33,405 nucleotides of DNA, from the NCBI GenBank assembly GCA_016934255.1, contig JAFGTG010000218.1, forward strand, positions 1 to 33,405, in the 5' to 3' direction. The position numbers and the translations under genes were made by a program. Below the pieces are notes generated by a model that saw only the letters and a list, made by a program, of their open reading frames with translations, made no database searches and was not told the origin of the DNA. Numbering within the stretch: the stretch's first letter is position 1; every line of letters starts with the position of its first letter. This document shows, in pieces, positions 33,018-33,405 of this stretch. The DNA comes from Sedimentisphaerales bacterium (GTDB taxonomy: Bacteria > Planctomycetota > Phycisphaerae > Sedimentisphaerales > Anaerobacaceae).

Positions 33018-33177
33018 ATCAACATGGGCTGGTAGTGTATCAGGCCATTAAGAAAGGATCAGGTTAGGGTTTTGAAAAAACTGTTACGATTGTTATGGTT
33101 TACTGTTTTTGACTGCTGACGGACATGTATATGTCCTGCTTTGAAGCCGCTGGCAGTGCAGAACAGCGGTTTTTTTT
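33018..33177 (+). ncRNA. Candidate structured small RNA, family not recognised
   Basis: A transcript of about 160 bases is bounded by the strong promoter at 32983-33011 and the terminator at 33147-33177. Visible structure: a hairpin of ATGGGCTG (33024-33031) with CAGGCCAT (33041-33048), 7 of 8 pairs; a GGACAT/ATGTCC hairpin with a 4-base loop (33121-33136); and the terminator stem. The longest protein it could start is trivial (ATG GGC TGG TAG at 33024). It does not match SRP RNA, tmRNA, RNase P RNA or any riboswitch core I know; 6S RNA is possible in size but its bubble is not evident. The exact start is inferred from the -10 position. Confidence 0.5.
33147..33177 (+). terminator. Intrinsic terminator
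   Basis: Stem CCGCTG (33147-33152) with CAGCGG (33164-33169), an 11-base loop, then eight T residues (33170-33177). It ends the small RNA candidate. Confidence 0.8.
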
Positions 33178-33282
33178 ATTGCTCTTTTTTAAGTAAATCG
33201 TTAAAACCGGCGGGCTTTTCGATTGATTATTCTCAATCGGCCTCTTACAATCCGGGGTTTCAAGCTTTTTTGAAGTTTTTGC

Positions 33283-33310
33283 TTGAACTTCACCGATTGA
33301 ATAGTAAAGT
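33283..33310 (+). promoter_or_regulatory. Candidate promoter of tRNA-Ile
   Basis: TTGAAC (33283-33288) and TAAAGT (33305-33310) with a 16-base spacer, 17 bases before the tRNA. The -35 overlaps one arm of a TTCAAGC/GCTTGAA inverted repeat (33259-33287). Confidence 0.5.
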
Positions 33311-33327
33311 AGGTGATCGTCATTGTG

Positions 33328-33401
<74 letters not shown>

Positions 33402-33405
33402 TTGA

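Noticed and set aside
33013-33035. Tiny leader peptide ATG GGC TGG TAG with GGAG upstream
   Set aside because: The GGAG lies before the predicted transcript start, so it would not be in the RNA; three codons are within chance.
32821-33051. Plus-strand frame of 76 residues
   Set aside because: It runs through the A/T-rich promoter element and into the small RNA candidate, without a ribosome site.

Overview
The window most likely comes from a planctomycete of the Phycisphaerae/Sedimentisphaerales type. This is inferred from the gene mix rather than from a marker gene. There are two secreted dockerin type I proteins, a pseudopilin-like protein with the H-X9-DG signature, many exported single proteins, an ECF sigma/anti-sigma pair, a gingipain-type C25 protease and a GH5-like hydrolase. 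Base composition is near 50% GC. No rRNA, CRISPR array, phage module or insertion sequence was seen. One tRNA gene (Ile, GAT) closes the window.

Layout. (1) 1-2572, plus strand: two ABC-2 permeases, the first cut by the window edge. (2) 2590-9321, minus strand, reading from 9321 downward: DegT-family aminotransferase, NusG/RfaH-like antiterminator, small membrane protein, UDP-sugar epimerase, then a DUF6057-like membrane protein and a haem-motif TolB-like propeller protein. The last two are separated from the rest and from each other by REP-like inverted repeats. This looks like a surface-glycan gene set behind one good promoter at 9498-9526. (3) 9670-10671, plus: an ATP-grasp ligase. (4) 10674-17188, minus: ECF sigma factor, anti-sigma factor, an 18-unit NHL-repeat secreted protein, mannose-6-phosphate isomerase, and an antitoxin/ParE toxin pair. 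Upstream of the sigma gene lies an amidase lipoprotein. (5) 17286-21616, minus: a probable zinc-responsive cluster. It runs from a His-rich membrane protein, through a Fur/Zur-type repressor and a small His/Cys membrane protein, to a His-rich dockerin protein, an H-X9-DG pseudopilin and a second dockerin protein. A 21-base perfect palindrome of Fur-family type lies in front of the first gene. (6) 21870-23921, plus: ribF and nrnA. (7) 23940-32182, minus: five exported proteins (GH5-like hydrolase, seven-repeat propeller, EEP-fold lipoprotein, C25 protease, one unknown). (8) 32183-33405: a long gene-poor stretch that contains a strong promoter with an A/T-rich upstream element and, about 160 bases further on, a clean intrinsic terminator, i.e. 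a candidate unrecognised small RNA. tRNA-Ile follows.

The two best candidates for something undescribed are the palindrome-controlled His-rich cluster (17286-21715) and the structured small RNA (about 33018-33177). Functional names rest on motif recognition only; no database search was possible.
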